Assembly (NCBI GenBank): GCA_002914805.1
Contig: JXTB01000005.1
Span: forward strand, 1,752,940-1,816,939
Length of the DNA stretch: 64,000 bases
Reading direction: 5' to 3'
Source: Parasponia andersonii
Taxonomy: Eukaryota > Streptophyta > Magnoliopsida > Rosales > Cannabaceae
In this document: piece after piece, positions 1-13,500 of the stretch
How positions within the stretch are numbered: position 1 is the stretch's first letter
How the letters are laid out: every line of letters begins with the position of its first letter
Position numbers and translations under genes: made by a program
Notes under the pieces: model-generated
The model's database searches: none
What the model was told of the DNA's origin: nothing
The model's input: only the letters and a program-made list of their open reading frames with translations

Positions 1-2
1 AT

Positions 3-2339
3 TGGTTCTCAATCATAAACTCATGTGTTACAGTGCTTCTGTTAACGGGTTTCCTTGCAACGATCCTCATGCGGGTTTTGAAGAATGATTTCATGAAGTG
101 AGATTTTATTTCTGAATTTACAGAGAGATGTTCATATATTTACCTGTGGTTCTTCGTTTTCCTTTTTAAGTGCTTATTGGAATGTTTAATTTCTTGAAAG
201 GTATGCACAAGATGAGGAAGCAGCTGATGATCAAGAAGAGACAGGATGGAAATACATCCATGGTGATGTTTTCCGGTTCCCAAAGCACAAATCCTTGTTT
301 GCTGCTGCCCTTGGTTCTGGCACACAGTTGTTCACTCTGTGAGGATCTTATTGTGTGTATATATATATACAAATTTTTTTTGTGGAGCTATTGTGTGTGT
401 GCATATATATATATATATATAATTTTTTTGCATGGAATAATTTTTAGTTTATTTAGTGTCTTACTAACCGTGATATCCTTCCCCTTCTATGAATCTCCAG
501 CACTATATTCATTTTCATGCTTGCACTGGTTGGTGTATTTTATCCATACAACCGAGGAGCTTTATTCACTGCATTGGTGGTCATTTATGCACTCACATCT
601 GGAATTGCAGGGTACACAGCAACTTCTTTCTATTGTCAGCTTGAAGGAACGAACTGGGTAAATATATACAAGATTTTCCTGTGCAATGACTATTGCTTCT
701 ACTTTGATGTTTCTGTAAAAGAGTTGGTGTGAAGTTTAACTTATTCTATTTTTTGTTTTCTGGTTGACAGGTGAGAAATCTGTTGCTTACAGGGTGCCTT
801 TTCTGTGGGCCTCTGTTCCTGACTTTCTGCTTCCTTAATACTGTTGCAATTGCTTATAGTGCAACTGCTGCCCTTCCCTTTGGCACTATCGTAGTCATTG
901 TCCTTATATGGACATTAGTGACATCACCATTGCTTGTGTTGGGTGGTATTGCTGGGAAGAATAGCAAAGCCGAGTTCCAAGCTCCTTGCCGCACCACAAA
1001 ATATCCTCGAGAAATTCCACCTTTGCCTTGGTACAGGGGTACTCTTCCTCAGATGGCAATGGCAGGGTTCCTTCCTTTCAGTGCTATTTACATTGAGCTT
1101 TACTACATATTTGCTAGTGTTTGGGGTCACAGGATCTACACCATCTACAGCATTCTATTCATTGTTTTCATCATTCTCTTGATTGTCACCGCGTTCATCA
1201 CTGTTGCTTTGACGTACTTCCAACTTGCTGCTGAAGATCATGAATGGTGGTGGAGGTAGACGCATTTTCTTGCATTAATTTCCATTTCTTATGTTGTTTA
1301 TTTTGTTTTTATTGTTGAGAACTGCACTGCACTCTACTGGTTTAGATTTTTCCTGGTCTATTTTGATACATGCTATTTGACCTAGTAACTGAATACTATT
1401 TAATGGCCAGGAAAAAGTTGAAAAAGAGAGGAAGATCCCCTATTGAGAGGTGTTTTAGGGTTGGGGTGGGGGGGTGTGGACTATTTGTACTTCAGTTATT
1501 ATTTTATTTTTAAAAAAACTATAGGGTTGACTAGTCTGATTTTTTTACAATTGTGACATAGACTCATAGCTAGTATTTGTGACACCTAATTATTGTGGCT
1601 ATGTCTACAACATTTATTTATTATTTTCTTGAAAAATTTCTTTTTGGTGGATTTTCAATGCCAAATTGTTTGACAAAATTTCAATACTTTCTGGAATACA
1701 ATTGCTGGGATATTGCTTTCAAGCTTTTATTAAACTGGAGTGATATATTATGATTTGAGCTCATAGAGTGCAATGGCAGAAGGGACTCATGTTACTTTTG
1801 TAGTTTCTTGATGGAAATCTGCCCTTGTCAGCATGAAATATGATTTCTTTGTTTAGGACTTTGTTTTGTGGATTTCCAAATTTCGGTTCATGTCGGGCAT
1901 AATGTTTAGAACTCGGTATCTTTTATAGCAAATAGCTTGCTTGGTTTTGTTCTTTTCTTAATTTATTTGTTACACGGACACTCGTTTTCTTTCCTCTATT
2001 GTGGTGGGTCTGCATATATTAGATTTCATAGGGGCATGTGGCAGTCTCTGGTTTTTTCTCTTCAAGTGGTGTACGTGCTCGTATGTTCCAGACTGAACCT
2101 TGCTTTTGATTTGCTACAGGTCTTTCCTCTGTGGTGGGTCAACTGGTCTCTTTATCTATGCCTACTGCTTGTATTACTACTACGCCCGATCAGATATGTC
2201 CGGATTCATGCAAACCTCTTTCTTCTTTGGTTACATGGCTTGCATCTGTTACGGCTTCTTTCTCATGCTCGGGATGGTGGGTTTCCGTGCTGCATTACTC
2301 TTTGTTCGCCATATTTACAGGTCGATTAAGTGTGAGTAA
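3..2339 (+). CDS. TM9SF / endomembrane protein 70 (EMP70) family protein, 3' part
   Basis: C-terminal 364 residues of a nonaspanin (family length usually about 640-660), a polytopic membrane protein of the Golgi/endosome. The 5' part lies outside the window. Coding exons read as 3-97, 201-338, 501-657, 771-1255 and 2120-2339, all with GT-AG borders and phases that join cleanly. Recognisable family blocks are [20 protein letters not shown] (exon 2), [19 protein letters not shown] (exon 3), the long hydrophobic exon 4 with [11 protein letters not shown] and [10 protein letters not shown], and SFLCGGSTG in exon 5. The protein ends in RSIKCE, which fits the K-x-D/E tail that retains plant EMP70 proteins in the Golgi (family knowledge). 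No stop or frameshift was seen. It is unrelated to the AKR genes downstream, which lie on the opposite strand. Confidence 0.93.
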
Positions 2340-4257
2340 CCGATGGTTGTTGATCTTTCTGGTAAAATCTGTGCTCGTACTTCTTCTGCATCAAGGAGGA
2401 AGGTCTATGATTTTTGTTAGGTGGATTTGGTCTTTTAGGACTTCTGCTCTGCGTTTGCTCCAGGGTTTAGGGATATATTGGACTCTACTTATGTTGACTG
2501 TATGTATCTACAATGTTAATGTGGGGAAGAGATTGTATAACCACATTTACCTTACTCTCTGAAATGACATTTTCCTTGTTAGCAAAAAAGTGATCACTAT
2601 TTCAATCTCTTTCGTCAATTATTTTTCCACCATGGTGATTATTTGAATTATCAAAAGAAAAATAAGAGAGATTAAATAGTTGCTTTTATATAGCTAAAAG
2701 CTTGTCAGGCAATTTATAATTATATTTTATTTTATTTTATTTTTCTTTGAACTGATGTTTGTTTATCACAGTACTGACTCCCAAACTTCTATCTTTCAAC
2801 CGAGAATCAATTCTGATCAATGTACTTATTTGAAAGAATGGTATCAAGATTTCAATTTTCTAATTCGCCGAAGAAGAAAGTAACGGTAGTATCAGTTCTC
2901 AGATGAAAATAAAATTAATGCTAGTTTCTGGAAAAGGAAAAGAAAGGACTAATTATTTGGGTTCCATTTTTGAAATAGTAATGGAATGGAAATGGAAATG
3001 GAAATGGTAATGGTAATGGAATGAGAATTGGAAAGGAATGGAAAAAGAAACTAATTCACTTGTTTGGTTGGAACAATAGAACTAGACTATGAATGAAAAT
3101 TCTTGTGTTAGGCTATTGAAAGTTTTCTACATTAGTCATTTACAGTATATTTCGTTTAATTCTTTCTTAACAAAATGAACAATTGAGATGCAACTACCCC
3201 TTCTGATAAGACTATAAGGTAATCTCTCTTCCTTCACAATTATCATCGAGACATTTCAATAATTTAGAGACCTATTTTTAATCGTTTTAAAAAAGGGTTA
3301 AAACACTTCGGCAATAGTAAATGGTATTATTATTGTTTCTTCTAGGTTAATCATGACTGTTATCGAGATTAATTATAAATGCTATTGAATTGTTACATTA
3401 TTTTAGCAAAAAAATATTACGTTAATAGAATTTGGCTTTTTAAAACACATAATAGTGAGTAGCGAGTGTTCTATAACCTTGATGCTTATGTTCTTCAATG
3501 AAACATCAAAATAGATTGTGATGAGCCTCCGGTGCGCTTTACTAAGGCATAAGAAGAGACAAAAATATCCCACCTGGTCAAGCCACATCACTGGACAATG
3601 CACAAAATGGTGATGACGTGGGGGCGGTGCTGTCATCTTAGGTGGAAATTTGGATGAGAATAGTCAGGGTAGATTAAGGGGGAATTTGTAACGAAGGGTT
3701 TGTTAGGAGAAAGAAACATAATTGGTTAGAGGCGAGGGGAGATAAATGAGAGAGAAGTGGCAGTGGGGAGGATAGGAAGATAGTAGAGAACCATTGTGGA
3801 GAGACCAGACTCTCGAACAACCTGGGTATCATATATCATTCATTTAAATTGCAATAACAAATCCATATTTTCCACTTTATCTTGTTATTCCTATCAGATT
3901 CTTATGAAAAGAAGAAAACCGGATATGGATTTCTTCGCTCTTCTTTATTTAACTCAACATCACTTACGTACAAACCATATCCACCTCCTCTATTCAACTT
4001 AACATTAGGATTCAGAAAAGAGATTAAACTCTAACATTTCCAGGGAAAAAAATAATTAAAAAAAAACTCAACATTGAGTATATTATTCAAAAGAACAAAA
4101 CATACCAAGGAAAGAAAATTCTTCACTCTCTGTTAATAATGATGCCATATCTTTCATATTGGAGTTTATGTTTATAACGATTTTGGAGCTCCCAAGGTGT
4201 AAAGCACACTAGTTGTCCTTAAAACAATGTGACTATTATGCATGAGATACATTTTAA
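2340..4257. other. Intergenic, between TM9SF and AKR copy 1
   Basis: Holds the TM9SF 3' UTR (to roughly 2.58 kb by inspection) and then AT-rich sequence. An imperfect ATGGAA/ATGGTA run lies at about 2975-3050. The stretch 3700-3905 (starting TGTTAGGAGAAAG) reads like the end of an LTR, but no partner was found. No coding region is supportable. Confidence 0.5.
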
Positions 4258-6773
4258 TCATATCTCTTGATCAATCTGAAGCACTAGATCGTGTGGCCCC
4301 ACTATCGATGCAAACGTTACTGTTTTGCGTTGAGGAAGCTGACTGATCTTTTCTGATTCCTGTTGGGTTAAGCACCAATCAAAGATGTCGACGTTCTTCC
4401 TCATTCTTTCTTTGTTGTAGCTTTTTGTTACCAAGCTCACCCCTTGCTCGTACACCCATCTCAAAGCAATCTTCATAATTATTATTTTGGAGTGAGCATC
4501 ATGGGTCATTTTTAGGACTTACAAAAAAGTATACATGACTTACACAATTGCCCAAGTAAATAATATATACTGTTCAATTTGTCAATATTGTTGACAGTTA
4601 TGAGAATTTGAGGATGATAAATTAGTTATGTTAAATTATAGTTTATAACTTTGGGAACTTACTACCAATAAGACTTTAAATATGTTTTTATTCCAATTGG
4701 GGCGAGCGTGATTGCTTTATTTTACCACTTCTTACAAATTCACACTGATCAAAAAATTTGTAGTGATCATCACCATCTGATGTTATTATTTGTATTCTAC
4801 ACCTATTGAAAAAGTGTCGTTTTTAAGCATAGGAGGGTCCATTTGGACGGCGTAACAAAGTAACGTATGTCCGAAAAAAAACAAATAAATTTATTCCAAG
4901 TTAGTTTGAAAAGGATATTGTGAGAAAGTAAAACCAAATATTGCCATCGGCTCGAGTCATATCGGAAGGTGTGTACCGTATGCATAGATAAAACGGGTGA
5001 TGACAACAAAGTCTTCGCAAGTAATATTCAGTACTGCCTTCTTTTGAAATTGAAGTAAAATCTTATTTTCTAACTTGGACTTGAAAAACTCTATACAAGG
5101 AGGGACGACTTTCTTTAATTAGTTATTGTATATATATATTTTTTAATTTTGGCTTGAAATAGGCTTTTCTTTTGTTGAGTCATGACTTCGTGTATTTAAT
5201 GGCGTAAAATGTAAAACACAATTAGAGTTCATATATTTATAGCATTATTTTGTTCTAATTAATATGACACATAAAAGAATAGAAAGTTCACAAAATACCT
5301 GAGCTGTTGTCTTTCCTTTAGCATTGGCAATCTCTTCGAGGACATCACACCCTACGACCCTATTGTCTCCCCATTTAGTCCCACTAGCACCCAGTGGAGA
5401 GTAAGCTGTAATATGAATACCCTTTGCTTCGCAAAATTCTCTTAATTTCTTCTGCTGCCAAATTGGGCTCATCTCCACCTACAAAATCCCATTTACTAAC
5501 CATTTAAATTTTAAATTTTATCCTTATCCAAAGATAGGATACAAAATAAATATTTTATATTTTATCCTTATCCAAAGATAGGATACAAAATAAATATACT
5601 CTTACAAATTATAATTATTTTTTAATTATAGGATTCTTTTAAATTTGCATACGGTTTAATTCTGATATAATTTAACGTGTAAATATCATTCTAATATTTA
5701 GCCATATTTACTTGATTGAGGGCCGGAGGGATTTTGGCGACTAAAAGGAGCTCCTCAAGCATCTGGGGAGTGAAATTACTGACTCCAATGCCCTTAGCGA
5801 GCCCAAGTTTTTTGCAATCTTCCATGCCTTCCCACACCGACTTTATATCTAAGGGCTGTATGAGTTCCTTGTCCACAGGCATACTCTTCACCTCTTTGCT
5901 CAATTTGAATGGCCAATGAATTATATACATATCAACGTAATCCAATTCAAGCTTGCTGATCAAAAAAGCGAAGAAAAGTCTTAGCTATATAGCTAGTAAT
6001 TTTCATATTAGTACTAATTCCATTCAAAGTATTTCATGTAAGAAAAATCATCAAAAATTAATATATATATATATATATATATATGTAGCATGGCACATAT
6101 GAACCCCATCTTAATTTCCTTATACTTTGGCTCCGCAAACAACCCAGGTGCGCCTCACGTGACTGGTTTTCAACCGAGAAATTGGGGAGCTAATAGTGAA
6201 GAAAATTACAGTGTAAAAGCTGAGTGCTACACTAAAAAAAAGAAAAAGAAGAAGAGAAAAACTCAAGAAATAAATCAAAAGTAAGAAGTGACAGATCATT
6301 CTATAAGTTATACGTCCTTTATGAATCACAAGATTTTGTAAGAAATGGGTCTATTTTCTTCTTATTGTATTAGACACAGCTTTATCTTATCTTATTCTTT
6401 CTGACCAATTATTTATAACTAACTAAAGAGATATTAAGAACGCTAGCTGTGCCATGTACCTGAGGCTCATCTTGATGGCGGGCACGACGAGATCGCGCTC
6501 AGCAAAGCTGGCAAAGAGCTTGGTAGTGATGAAGAGCTCGTCCCTAGACTTGATCAAGCCCAGGCTTAAAGCCTCGGCAATCGCTTTGCCTATATGCTGC
6601 TCCGACCCGTAAACAAAGGCGGTGTCAAAGTGGCGGTAGCCCGCTTTGATGGCTTCGAGAATGGCGGCCTTCCCGGTTTCCAGATCGGCCTGAGGGTACG
6701 ATGATGTTCCCATGCCTACAACAGGCATGGCCTTCTCGCAACTCCTCAGTGTTACTTCAGGAATCTTGGCCAT
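4258..6773 (-). CDS. Aldo-keto reductase, AKR4-like (copy 1)
   Basis: NAD(P)H-dependent carbonyl reductase of the plant group that includes 6'-deoxychalcone synthase (chalcone reductase), codeinone reductase and methylecgonone reductase; substrate unknown, probably cytosolic. Exons on the - strand: 6460-6773, 5712-5955, 5299-5478 and 4258-4470, all GT-AG, 951 nt, giving 316 residues, a normal family length. The start ATG at 6773 gives MAKIPEVTL. The (alpha/beta)8-barrel catalytic tetrad is intact: D50 and Y55 in [13 protein letters not shown]85 in FITTKL, H118 in DMYIIHWP. Further family motifs are [24 protein letters not shown] and [17 protein letters not shown] is the expected cofactor-phosphate site. 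The C-terminal loop ends [13 protein letters not shown], unlike copies 2 and 3, so the substrate may differ. It appears functional. Confidence 0.92.
5517..5604. repeat. 44-bp direct duplication in intron 2 of AKR copy 1
   Basis: Two adjacent units share TCCTTATCCAAAGATAGGAT; the second begins 44 bp after the first. The copies are nearly identical, so the duplication is recent. It lies wholly in the intron. Confidence 0.8.
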
Positions 6774-6892
6774 TTCCTACTATTGAACTCCCCCACCCCC
6801 ACTCTCTTTTTTTTTTTTTTTCCCTTTTTTATCCTTCCTGGTTGGCTGAAGTTAGTCCTTGTTTTAAGTCTATGTGACCTTACATTCATGAG

Positions 6893-6900
6893 TATATATA
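6893..6900 (-). promoter_or_regulatory. Candidate TATA box of AKR copy 1
   Basis: TATATATA lies about 120 nt upstream of the ATG at 6773 in an otherwise mixed sequence. This would give a 5' UTR of about 85-90 nt containing a long A/T run (6803-6830). Inferred from position only. Confidence 0.4.
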
Positions 6901-8104
6901 GACCTAGACATAAGACATGAAAACCAGATGTCTAGTTGTATTGGCAATTTTATTTTATTTATGTGTTTATTCTTATCCAAAAACCTTGAAAGTCAAAACC
7001 ACAATTTCACTTGCGTTCTTTTATTTCCTTGAAATAAAAAGTGATATAACACTTACTTATTACGATTAAAACGAATAAATAAATTATCCTTTTATATGTT
7101 AATGATATTCTATATAAACAGTCTCTAGGAACGGTTAGGTATAATCTATTAATATTATACATTATACAGCATTTCTTTTGTTTTAGTTTTTGATTTGTTC
7201 CCGTTTTTTAATCAATAAAAAGAGGACTATTATTAAATACAGAAGAGTTCTTGGTGATTGATTTGACACGTTCTAAGGAATTGAAATTTTAATTGGGCAA
7301 CTGAACACATAGGTGTGCTTAATTTGAATAGTCCACGCGATGAGACAGCGGCGTCTTAGACCATCTGGACAAATTAGGCTTGCAGTGGAATATGTTATAT
7401 ATATGACCGTTATAAATGAATTAGCATCCACTATTGGGTAGGTTGACCAACCAAAAATAATATTTAATACAAGTTCCCGCGCAACTCAGGAGAATTAATA
7501 TTTTTATATTATTATAATATACGTCACCATATATTATATATGCTTGATATTTTAGTCGTTTGTATTGTTTGGACCGCTAGTTACATGCATTATTGCAATT
7601 CACTTACCATTTGTGGTACAGAGTAAATTCGATAAAGGAGCATTCTGTAATATAGAATATGAAATTCGGATTAATGTTGTCCATCACTAGAAGATCAGTT
7701 CAAAATTATATCTTATTTATATAGGGTAGATGCTGATATTTGTGATTTATTGAGTTTATATTAATTTTTTTAGGGGAAAAAATTAATTAAATTTAGCCTT
7801 TCCACATATTAAATCCGAAAATCAAAATTTATTATTTACTAATATTTAATTAATTATTTTTTAAAAATAATAAAAAACAAAAAACGATGACACTTAAAGT
7901 TTTAAAATATTAAATAAAATATTATTTTGAAGTCTGAAGTGGTGAAATTTTTGTTATAGTTGCTCTATTATTATTATTATTATTATTAGAAATGTTATAG
8001 TTGCTTTAGATTAAACTTATGTCGACGAATTTTCAAAAATGTCGTCAGTATTTTTCTGAGACGTAAATACTCTAATAGTTATGGAGCGATGACAAAAATC
8101 GTCA
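6901..8104. other. Intergenic, upstream of AKR copy 1
   Basis: AT-rich sequence with no open coding region. A TTA trinucleotide run lies at about 7968-7988. Near 8020-8100 are repeated GTCGAC / GACGACA-like motifs of the kind seen at DNA transposon ends. The LINE tail begins immediately after. Confidence 0.45.
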
Positions 8105-10882
8105 AATTTTTTTTTTTTTTTGTGAATATGAGATTCATTAAGAACACAGAAAAGTAGAGCAAGGGCAGGGCCACCAAAAGAGAGAGGCGGAAAAATCAAT
8201 CCCCTAAAATAGAGTCAGAAAAAGTAAAATCATTATAAACAAAGTTAAATATAGAATTGATATCCAAAACACCAAGCACAATAAGTCTGTCGGCCCATTT
8301 AGTAAGATTATGAGCTAAATAATTCGTTGAGCACGGGGTATAGGAGAATTTAACTACTCCAACACATATAGCCATCAACAATATTTCCTCCACAATTGAG
8401 CATATATTCCAAGCTGGTTGTAAGGATATAGTTGAGATGAGTTCCTAATAGTCAAACTCCAATACAGCAGGTTGTAACTTTCTTAGTATGACTTGAGACA
8501 AACCCTCCTTCAAGGCCAAGGCTTCCACTATGCTAGGTCCAGTCACATTAATCCGAGCTGTTGTAGCAAATAGAATTACTCCCTGACTATCCCTTCTCTT
8601 AGCTGAGCAGACAGAATGATCCCTCCTTACCGAAACATCAGAGTTAATTTTGTACCACTTAGGAGGAAGGGGGTCCATACTAATGGATGCCGGATACCTC
8701 TCCTAGGTTTCACTTCTAATGTAGTAGCCTGCACTTTAAAAGCCTAATGCATACCTCTGATTAAATCTGGAAGGGGATTAGGTACACTCTCGTTGCACAA
8801 TCTAATTTCTCTCCTGCCAAATGGCATCTATACACACCAAAGCGAAAATCAGAAATGAAGAGAAGTCCATTTGCTCTTTTGGTACTATTGTTCCTTTAAA
8901 AACTTTGTCGAATTAGTCTTCCACCCCTTGAAAACAGAAGTTATCATATTTGATGCCCCAACTAGAGGTGAACCACAAGAATTTAGCTATTGGATAGTCC
9001 CAAAATAAATGGATGGTGGTCTTCTCTAGCAAACCATATAACAGATATTTTGCTTCCTCTAGCTGGAGGATAGAAGTCAATCGAACTCTTGTAGGAAGAG
9101 CATCATTGAGGATTCTCCACCATAGAAGATAATGCCTAGGATGCAACCGAGACTTTCAAAGATACTTCCAAAGATCGTGCTGGGCTGAGTAAGGGCCAGG
9201 GAGTCGTGCTTGAATAAGTTTGTGATGAGTACTCTTAATTGTGAAACAATCTGAGGATAAGGCGGCCCAAAACCATCTGGCTTCATTACATTGAAAAGCG
9301 TTTAGAATTGGAATCTTTAGGATAGCTAAGACAGAAACATCATTGAAACAATCCTTTAAAAGAGTCACATTCCTCCCGTTCGACGGGGACAATAGATCAT
9401 TAACTGCGAGACCCTCAAACGGAATGGCCCCAGCATGCGGGATCGGTTTGAAACCTAGTAGCGAAGGAATCCAAAGATCGAGCCATGCACTAATTTAATG
9501 GTTTATATTGATGACACGATAAGCCCCCAACTCAAGAATACCCATGCTTTTTAGAATAGCTTTCCAAATCCATGAATCAGATCGTTTTGGCTTGAGTAGC
9601 CATATATCTTGTCCTTTCGAATACTTCTCTTCAGCCACTCATTGCCATAGGGACTTACTACCACCTAGATTGTAGAGAATCTTCTAAGCCCATTTGGTCA
9701 AAAACACCTCATTGATTACTTTCAGTTTTCTGAAGCCCATGCCACCCTAGAATTTAGGTAAATAACAATCATTCCAGCTTTTGAGATATAATCCTCTGCT
9801 ATCTTTGTTACCCCACCAAAAGTCACGGATACTAGAATCCTGTTTAGAGCATATAGCCTTAGGGATCAGAATGGACATTAAGGAGTAAGCAGAGATGGCC
9901 ATAGCCATAGATTTGGCGAAAACTATTCTACTAGCATGCAAGAGGACATGAGCCTTCCATGAAGCAAGTTTAGATTGGACTTTATGTACCATATAGTTAA
10001 GATCACCCATTTTTCTTCCTGGGACTGAGAAAGGTAAGCCAAGATACTTTCTAATCCTAGTTAGGCTCCGAAAGCCTAGAAGTTGATTGAGTTCTTGACC
10101 TTTATGTCCCTGTAAATTCCGACTAAAAATAGTACTAGATTTGGTTTAGTTTACCAATTGACCTGACCAGGTACAATAAGTATTCACACAGTCTTATAGA
10201 ATAGTGGCTTACCTTCTAGTAGCTCTCCTAAACAGCAGGGTGTCATCTGCAAAAGCCAAGTGGGTGATGCCCAGGCTTATTCGAGAAAGCATGATACATG
10301 GATGTAGCCACTCACCTCTTTCCTAGCTAACAATCTCAAAAGAATCTCACTACATAGGATAAAAATATAAGGGGAGTGAAGATCACCTTGATATAATCTT
10401 CTCTCCAACGGAATACTGCAATAAGGAGACCCTTTAAGGAGGATCTTAGAGGCTGAAGTAGAAAGGCAAGTCATTATTCTATCAACAAAAAGACTTGGGA
10501 ATCCAAAATTGATAAGAATAGTCTTAACAAAAGGCCACTCCACACGATCATAAGCTTTCTCCATATCTAGCTTCAACATCATCGGTCAATGTATGTCTTT
10601 CTTAGTTCTCAAAGTATGCAGTAGTTCTTAAGCCACCAAGGTATTTTTGCCAATTTGTTTTCCCACTACAAATGCACTTTAATTTGGAAAAATCAGATTC
10701 AATAGGATAGGTTTGATTCTATTAGCCAGCAGCTTAGCAATTAGCTTATAGGTAGTATTACAAAGACTAATCGGTCGATAATCATTGAGCTTTGTTGGGC
10801 AATCTGCTTTGGGCACTAGAACAATGTTAGCTTTATTCATGCTCAATAAAAGGACTTTATTGGTGAAGAAGCAGCAAAGACA
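8105..10882 (-). mobile_element. LINE (non-LTR retrotransposon), 3' portion
   Basis: The - strand element ends in a poly(A) tail, seen as a T run at 8105-8121 on the + strand. Reading upstream from the tail it carries RNase H, a zf-RVT region and most of the reverse transcriptase. At 10882 the LINE is cut by the 5' LTR of a copia element; the rest of the RT resumes at 17557. Excluding the copia insert, about 3 kb of LINE remains. No endonuclease domain was found, so it is 5'-truncated. Confidence 0.85.
8196..10880 (-). pseudogene. LINE ORF2 remnant: reverse transcriptase, zf-RVT, RNase H
   Basis: Degenerate polyprotein in several frames. RT motifs, N to C: LVPKADCPTKLNDYRPISLC (about 10.75-10.85 kb), KLDMEKAYDRVEWPF with the catalytic Asp of motif A (about 10.52-10.57 kb), RLYQGDLHSPYIF, and the FADD box at 10242-10253 within HLAFADDTLLF. 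Next come SWKAHVLLHASR and IRDFWWG (9747-10010). The zf-RVT region reads LLEKTTIHLFWDYPIAKFLW, with its usual cysteines replaced. RNase H follows at 8445-8678 (WYKINSDVSV, SIVEALALKEGL) and 8260-8360 (STNYLAHNLTKWA). Stops and frameshifts interrupt it, so it is inactive. Confidence 0.85.
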
Positions 10883-11420
10883 TGTTGGAATTTTTATGTG
10901 TATTAGCAACACATTTAACGGCATGTCATGGACAACCATTTGAGTAGTATTATATATGTCACAATTATTCGGGCCATAATGGGATGGAACACATTCATTA
11001 ACACACTTGAGGCCTATGGGCTCAAACCCTTTGTGTGGACACCTTGGCCAGCCTATTGGGCTAAGAGTGTTAACAATCTGCTTGTTACTTTTGACCTACT
11101 AGCCCATCTCATGTACCAAGCTGGTCAACGACCAGAAGTGGGTTTCTAGAGGAATAGAGCCATGCATGAGGGAAGAAGAGCAACAAAGTAGTGTGAATAC
11201 CAAGGGGGGTCATTAAGCTCCATAATCCTCTAGCTTTTGTTTTCAGTTTGTTGTAGATGAGGAGTACTAGACTTGGACTGAAGCAATGGCCGTACAAGAC
11301 AACCAGCCTTATACTCTAGGTAACACCATTTATAGCTTTTTTTTGGTCAATGTGTTTTAAAATGCTAAATGGAATTGTTGTTTGTATATTGTAATATGTT
11401 TAGCATATGTTAATTCATCA
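10883..11420 (+). repeat. 5' LTR of the copia element
   Basis: TG...CA-bounded; matches 17003-17556 along its whole length. It lacks a 15-16 bp stretch present near the start of the 3' LTR (TAGGCTAACATAATG). Confidence 0.93.
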
Positions 11421-11422
11421 AT

Positions 11423-11435
11423 TGGTATCAGAGTA
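11423..11435 (+). promoter_or_regulatory. Primer binding site of the copia element
   Basis: TGGTATCAGAGTA sits 2 bp after the 5' LTR. It matches the initiator-Met tRNA primer site (TGGTATCAGAGC) used by most plant copia elements, except near the end. Confidence 0.85.
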
Positions 11436-12567
11436 ACCCATTTAATCTTAAAGTTATCTATTAGTTGTTATTTTTGGATTTTTTCAGATTTTTTTTTATT
11501 ATTTGTTTTTTTGGATGTTTTTCTACATCTTTTGTTTTGAATTTTATTTTGTGTATAATAATCAATCTTTTAATTTTTTGATGGCTAATATGTGATATGG
11601 AGATTATGTATGAGGTGTTTACGTTGTTTTTTTTGTCCAATTTACTCTATTTTTTGATTTTTTTCTTGAAAATGGCTATTATTGTGCCGATTTTTCTTCA
11701 CTTTATTTTGTGCATTTTTGCCATATAAATGTCGTAAAACCAAAGGAAATGAATTGTGGAGCAAAACTCCATCATTTTTATCCAAAACGGAGCACCAAAG
11801 AATGTTTTTCCAACGGGTCAGATTGCATGGATCTGGTTGACCCGAATTGCAGAAACAAGTGACAAAGACGATGAAAAATGACGTCATTTTTCACCTATCA
11901 TGAAAACGACATGTCATTTTCGGTAAAGTGTCATTTGTCGTTTGATAGACATGACACGTCGTTGTTTTCTCACTGTTAGTTTTTGCCTAAATTTTATGGG
12001 GTCGTTTTTGCCTAAATTTTATCAATTTGCTCCATTTTTCATTTTCTGCATATTTTTTAGTGACTAAATACAATTTTTTTGAAATATTTATGCCATTTTT
12101 GGTGATCTTTTCTCTCATAATTTTATTATGGTATAATATTATATTGTGGATAAATAATGATGAATGCTTATAAACTGACCTGTCATAGTTTTGAGCATTT
12201 TGATTTTGTTAGATATTTTATCATCATTATTACTTCTTTTTTTTTTTTTTATAACATATAGAATCACTAAAGTCCATATGGATAATTAAAGTACCTTGTC
12301 GATGATTTAATTATTTGATAGGATGCTTAGAATAGTGAAGGGACTATGTTTAGTATCATGAACTGTAAAATTTATTCTATCCTATCGATAAGGAATAAAT
12401 GTATTTGGTTATGATATTAAATATTTATGAATTGCCCTTACTTGTGAGTAAGTCCTTGCTCAAAGGAGTTTAGCACATAATGATCGTATAATTGTTTTGG
12501 ATCATTAGAATAGTTGAGGAAAGAGCACAAGTTGTATGATCTTGTTCTTTAACATACATAAAGATGG

Positions 12568-13500
12568 TTGTTACTCTTCTTGTTTGTTTCAGCTTTGAGC
12601 AATCCTAGACTTTTTGCCATTCTAATGCTAAATGAGACTAATTACAAACAATGGCTTACATCTCTCATAATAAATTTGGCTGTCATGAAAGAGGACCTAG
12701 CCTTGATAATTGAAGAGCTTTCAAAACCTGATGATTCATCTTCTGATACTGTCCAGTGATAGTGTCCAGAAGTTTTACAATGAGTGGCAATACTCGAATC
12801 GTTGTTGTTTGATGATCATAAAGTACCTCATGGAAGCATCGATTCATGATAATATTCCTGAGACTAAAACTACTAAAGAGCTTCTTGCACAAATTGCCAA
12901 GAAATATGTGAAATTTGCGAAGTTCGAAAAGGAGCACTACTTGAATTGCTCCACACCATTTATTATGATGGAGTTAGTGACATTAGATACCATGTTGTGA
13001 CTCTTGAATCCTTCTTCCAGAAGTTGAAGGGAATGGGCATGAATCTTGGTGATGATTTTCTAGTTTGGCACATAATGAGATATCTTTTTTCTCAATTTGA
13101 CTTGATTAGGTCAAGCTACAATACTCAAGAGAAAGAATAGAGTATAAGTGAGATGATAGCCATCCTTACTAAAGAAGAAGATGACATAAAAGCTAAAAAA
13201 GTACGTTCTGTCTCTTTGACAACTACCAAAGATGGGCGTAATCAGAAAAGGAAGAATTTCTTCAAGAAAAGTACTCGTAAGCCATAATTCAAGAAAGTTA
13301 GCACTGTTGTAAAGGCCATTACATCTTTTGATAGAACTAAGGTAGAATGGTTTATGGGAACTTGCAACTACTGTCATAAGTTTGGGCATAAGAAAGCAGA
13401 TTGTTGCAAGCATAAGGGTTCTTTGGCAAAGAAAGGTACTTATTTAGTTATGGTTTGTTTAGAATTGAACATAGTTGATATACCCTCGAATATTTGGTGG
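12568..13500 (+). pseudogene. copia gag remnant with CCHC zinc knuckle
   Basis: Broken across several frames. The early capsid part includes LNETNYKQWLTSLIINLAVM (from about 12625); a middle section reads LESFFQKLKGMGMNLGDDF. The nucleocapsid CCHC knuckle is intact in sequence: C-N-Y-C-H-K-F-G-H-K-K-A-D-C at about 13363-13404. Stops at 12759, 13000 and 13140 separate the pieces. Confidence 0.8.

Noticed and set aside
170..661. 163-aa open frame on the + strand at the TM9SF gene
   Set aside because: It reads through two introns in the wrong frame; spliced exons give the conserved TM9SF protein instead.
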